A program made the position numbers and the translations under genes. From contig CANIBP010000054.1 of assembly GCA_947466075.1 (NCBI GenBank), positions 1 through 43,168 of the forward strand: a stretch of 43,168 nucleotides of DNA. The letters run 5' to 3'. The number at the start of each line of letters is the position of its first letter. Within the stretch, counting starts at the first letter, position 1. The stretch comes from Verrucomicrobiaceae bacterium (lineage in GTDB: Bacteria > Verrucomicrobiota > Verrucomicrobiia > Verrucomicrobiales > Verrucomicrobiaceae). The notes beneath the pieces were generated by a model that had not been told where the DNA came from, searched no databases, and saw only the letters and a list, made by a program, of their open reading frames with translations. Below are positions 40,497-43,168 of the stretch, in pieces.

Positions 40497-41672
40497 ATGA
40501 TGATCATGAAAACGATTTCGATGTGTGTGTTGATGTGCCTTGCCGCAGGTCTGGCGAAGGCTGACTGGCTGCAATTTCGCGGTCCGAATGCGTCGGCGGT
40601 CTCGACGGAGGCGAAGGTGCCTGCGGAGGAGGTGAAGATCGCTTGGACGGCAGATCTGCCGGGTCGCGGGCTTTCGGCTCCGATTGTGGTGGGCGACAAG
40701 GTTTTCGTGACCTGTGCCAGCGGACCCGGGCAGGAGACGCTGCATGTGTTTTGCTTCAATGCAGCGGATGGATCGAAGCGCTGGGAACGTGCGATGCGTT
40801 CGACGGGGCGCACTATGACCCATCCGAAAACGAGTGTGGCTGCGCCGACGCCATGCAGTGATGGAGATCGCGTGTTTGCGCTCTATTCGTCGAATGACCT
40901 CTTCGCGTTCGATCTAGAGGGCAATTTGCTTTGGTTGCGTGGGCTGACGTTTGATTACGCGAATGCGAGCAACAGCCTCGGCATGTCGCAGTCGCCGGTG
41001 GTGGTGGATGGCACGCTGGTGGTGCAGAGCGAGAATGATAGCGAGTCCTTTGCCGCAGGCCTGGATGTGGCCACGGGACGCAATAAGTGGAAAATGGATC
41101 GCCCGAAGGCGGCGAATTGGTCGAGCGCGACGGTTTGGAAGGGCGCGGTGGCTTTGCAGTCGAGCAAGGGAATTCTAGCCGTAGAACCAGCAACGGGAAA
41201 GATGGTTTGGGATTACAGTGATGGCGCGAGCACGATTCCTTCGAGCGTGGTGACAGGCGAGGCGCTTTACGCTGTCTCTCACGGCATCACAGCGCTAGCG
41301 CCGGAAAAGGGTTCGGTGACGCAGATCTGGCGCAATGAGAAGCTGAATCCAGGCACGGCGAGTCCTCTGGTACTGGGCGAATACATTTACGTGGTCAATG
41401 GCGCAGGCGTGGTGATCAAAGCGAGCCTCAAGAATGGCGATGAACTTTGGAAGCTTCGTTTGAAGGGACCCTTCAGTGGTTCACCCGTGGCGGCTGGAAA
41501 GCACATTTATGCAGTGAATGAGCGCGGAATTTTCCAAGTGATTGATCCCGAAGCACCAGAGGGCAAGGTGACGCAGGAGATCGAACTCAAAGAGACGGTG
41601 CTGACAACACCAGCTATTTCAGGAGGCGCAATCTACGTGCGCAGCGACTCGAAGCTTTGGAAGCTGCAATGA
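40497..41672 (+). CDS. secreted PQQ-like beta-propeller protein 2
   Basis: 391 residues; ATG codons at 40497, 40500 and 40506 are all possible starts, and 40506 gives the cleanest signal peptide (MKTISMCVLMCLAAGLAKA). The mature protein begins WLQFRGPNASAVSTE, like protein 1, and has PQQ-type blades such as AGLDVATGRNKWKM, LAVEPATGKMVWDY and KASLKNGDELWKLRL. Starts 12 bp after the previous stop, and its stop overlaps the next ATG (ATGA). It is a second propeller of the same kind, likely acting with its neighbours in the periplasm. No enzymatic evidence. Confidence 0.85.
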   Translation: MMIMKTISMCVLMCLAAGLAKADWLQFRGPNASAVSTEAKVPAEEVKIAWTADLPGRGLSAPIVVGDKVFVTCASGPGQETLHVFCFNAADGSKRWERAMRSTGRTMTHPKTSVAAPTPCSDGDRVFALYSSNDLFAFDLEGNLLWLRGLTFDYANASNSLGMSQSPVVVDGTLVVQSENDSESFAAGLDVATGRNKWKMDRPKAANWSSATVWKGAVALQSSKGILAVEPATGKMVWDYSDGASTIPSSVVTGEALYAVSHGITALAPEKGSVTQIWRNEKLNPGTASPLVLGEYIYVVNGAGVVIKASLKNGDELWKLRLKGPFSGSPVAAGKHIYAVNERGIFQVIDPEAPEGKVTQEIELKETVLTTPAISGGAIYVRSDSKLWKLQ

Positions 41673-42409
41673 TGCCGATGCCTGACGATCCCACGCAGGA
41701 ATCTGAGACTCTCGATATCTCAATCTCGAACGAGGTGGAGCAGGAGACGTCGCGTGCGTTGAATAAGGAGACGCGACAAGTACTCATGGCCGTGCTGTTG
41801 GTGGCGGCGTTCATGGCGCTAGCGCATTTGACACCGCTAAAGGCATGGATCACGAACGTGCAGACATGGAAGAGCCTAGTGCGTGACTTTGGCTGGGGTG
41901 CGCACGCGGTGTTTGTGGCAGCTTGTGCGCTGGTGGTGATGTTAGGCGTGCCCCGTTTACCGCTTTGTGCTGCAGCAGGCTTGATCTTCGGCTTTGGCGA
42001 AGGCTTGGGGCTTTCACTCATAGGATCGACGCTGGGTTCGTATGCTGCGTTTGTACTTTCGCGGCATGGGTTTCGACGTGCGGCAGAATCGCGTGCAGAG
42101 AAGTGGCCGTGGCTGAAGAAGTTACTCAAGAAACCTTCGATCATCCGGGTGTTCTGGGTGCGGCAATTGATGGTGCCGGGCCTTGTGCTGAATGTGCTGC
42201 TAGGAATGACGCCGGTGAGGCACAGCCGATTCATTCTTGGAACGATGCTTGGCTACCTACCGTTGAATGTTGCGTTCAGCCTAGTGGGTAGCGGCTTGGG
42301 TAAAGGCAGCCTCGCACACACACTCATGCAACTGCTTGCCGCGATGGCGGTGATCAACATTGCGGCGTGGCTGGTGTATCGCGTGATGAAGAAGCAGAGA
42401 AGCGCGTGA
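41669..42409 (+). CDS. VTT-domain (DedA/TVP38/TMEM64-like) inner-membrane protein
   Basis: 246 residues; the ATG at 41669 overlaps the previous stop (ATGA). A charged N-terminus of about 38 residues precedes five or six hydrophobic segments. The VTT motif region includes LGVPRLPLCAAAGLIFGFGEGLGLSLIG and GSYAAFVLSRHGFRR (about residues 90-135), and the second conserved half RVFWVRQLMVPGLVLNVLLGMT. The family takes part in lipid (undecaprenyl-phosphate or phospholipid) handling and envelope homeostasis. It closes the propeller operon. A TCATTCAT / ATGAATGA dyad (42410-42434) starts on the last base of its stop. Confidence 0.82.
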   Translation: MMPMPDDPTQESETLDISISNEVEQETSRALNKETRQVLMAVLLVAAFMALAHLTPLKAWITNVQTWKSLVRDFGWGAHAVFVAACALVVMLGVPRLPLCAAAGLIFGFGEGLGLSLIGSTLGSYAAFVLSRHGFRRAAESRAEKWPWLKKLLKKPSIIRVFWVRQLMVPGLVLNVLLGMTPVRHSRFILGTMLGYLPLNVAFSLVGSGLGKGSLAHTLMQLLAAMAVINIAAWLVYRVMKKQRSA

Positions 42410-42962
42410 TCATTCATGCGCTGTTGATGAATGAACCGCGAAGCGTGGCTTCTTGAGTTTATTCAACCGCCGCCTTCGAGCAGAATAAAACGAAGCGGAG
42501 ATCGAAAATAGCCACTAACGCTGCGCGCCTTGTATCATAAGGGCTGTAGCCGCACGAGGCATGTTGGCCGGAAGCTGCAGACAAGGCTTCACGATAAAGA
42601 TTTGAGCCGATGTCAACTCACGGAATGGCATGAAATTGAAAAAGTTTCACAACGAACTGAGGCTTTTGAATAAAAAACTTCAAAATGATGTTGCAGGGTC
42701 CCGGAGTTGTACTAATCTGCCCGTCCGCTAGCGAAAAACAGCGGCTGAAACAAGGAAGCGCGAGACGCATTTAGCAGCTCACACTTCCCGAAATTCAGAA
42801 ACGATCTTTCAGAAAATAAGAAGCAATGTAGCTAGGCGAAAGCCAAGCAATGTTGTTAGAAAACAAAAGGCTAAATTGTGCGCTGCGCGAATAAGTGCGC
42901 AAGTGCCTGTGGTTTAAACAGGCACAGTCAATTTGGCTGGCTTGAAATAAAGCCAGCAAAAA
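42410..42962 (+). promoter_or_regulatory. rRNA operon promoter and leader region
   Basis: No protein gene is supportable here. The region becomes AT-rich toward the 16S gene. A candidate promoter is TTGCAG (42691-42696), 16 bp, TAATCT (42713-42718), with TACTAAT overlapping; the match is modest. A boxA-like GATCTTTCAGAAA begins at 42803, as in antitermination leaders. Two perfect hairpins precede the rRNA: GTGCCTGT/ACAGGCAC (42903-42925) and GCTGGCTT/AAGCCAGC (42936-42957). The region is taken as the rrn leader because of its position. Confidence 0.55.
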
Positions 42963-43168
42963 TTTTTGGAGAGTTTGATTCTGGCTCAGAACGAACGCTG
43001 GCGGCGTGGATAAGACATGCAAGTCGAACGGGATCATTGAGGTAGCAATATCGCGATGGTCTAGTGGCGAACGGGTGCGTAACACGTGGATACATTCCGG
43101 GAAGCGGGGGATAGCCCAGGGAAACTTGGATTAATACCGCATGTGGTCGAAAGACTAAAGGCAGGGAC
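42963..43168 (+). rRNA. rrs: 16S ribosomal RNA, 5' 206 bases (cut by the window end)
   Basis: The universal 27F site AGAGTTTGATTCTGGCTCAG begins at 42970, so the mature 5' end is near 42963. AACGAACGCTGGCGGCGTGG and TAAGACATGCAAGTCGAACG follow, then GGCGAACGGGTGCGTAACAC. The TGGATAAGAC segment after GGCGGCG is typical of Verrucomicrobiota. The gene runs off the end of the window. Confidence 0.96.

Noticed and set aside
38018..41672. Quinoprotein (PQQ-dependent) alcohol dehydrogenases
   Set aside because: Only the propeller repeats match. Catalytic Asp/Glu and PQQ-binding signatures and a cytochrome domain are not seen, and the lengths (about 390-430) are BamB-like.
42795..43085. 96-codon minus-strand frame over the rRNA leader and 16S start
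   Set aside because: It overlaps a certain rRNA gene and the product resembles nothing.
1..43168. CRISPR array, tRNA genes or prophage
   Set aside because: No spaced direct repeats, no recognisable tRNA cloverleaf and no phage structural genes were seen. A tRNA scan would be needed to be certain.

Overview
The window is a chromosomal piece of a Verrucomicrobiota bacterium, probably Verrucomicrobiaceae (Prosthecobacter/Verrucomicrobium-like). The last 206 bases are the 5' end of a 16S rRNA gene whose start (27F site, then GCTGGCGGCGTGGATAAGAC) is typical of that phylum. The protein content agrees: DUF1501, DUF1549/DUF1553 and Planctomycete-type cytochrome c domains, PQQ-like beta-propellers, a DUF1080 protein, Tat-exported sugar enzymes and few recognisable Shine-Dalgarno sites.

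Region 1 (1-1871) is a scarred mobile area. Two direct IS3-family remnants flank a ParA/MinD-like ATPase gene, and the second remnant has truncated a Ser/Thr kinase gene. Region 2 (2010-5128) is a tightly packed ECF sigma / one-TM membrane protein / LTxxQ periplasmic protein / secreted helical protein operon that resembles CnrYXH-type envelope or metal sensing. Region 3 (5298-13432) holds a glycine-rich RRM protein, an MFS organic-anion transporter, a membrane coiled-coil protein, hflK-hflC, and three NAD(P) oxidoreductases (DenD-like, beta-hydroxyacid dehydrogenase, SDR) that look like acid-sugar catabolism. A perfect 19-bp palindrome sits in one divergent promoter there.

Region 4 (13562-29094) is the most striking part. 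A GntR/FCD regulator with a FadR-like operator heads a four-gene cluster A: DUF1501, PPC-domain protein, DUF1549/DUF1553 cytochrome, cytochrome-WD40. A second cluster B follows at once with the same four families in the same order. Cluster B is intact; cluster A has a frameshift and an in-frame TAG. Each set encodes up to three c-type haem sites (one CX4CH, two CXXCH) plus a Tat-exported alkaline-phosphatase-like protein, so it looks like a periplasmic redox/hydrolase assembly of unknown substrate.

Region 5 (29142-36017) contains a small lipoprotein, a DUF1080 protein, a SulP transporter and an M50-CBS protease (both frameshifted), a YhaM-like HD exonuclease, a toxin-antitoxin pair whose toxin is broken by a 31-bp tandem duplication, and a Tat-exported sugar isomerase-like protein. 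Region 6 (36042-43168) has an ABC-F ATPase, an operon of two PQQ-like propellers with a carbohydrate-binding-like protein and a VTT membrane protein, then an rRNA leader and the 16S start.

Six genes in the window are disrupted. Three of the lesions are single-base losses, so sequence error must be separated from real gene decay. All calls come from reading the sequence and remembered family features; no database search was run.
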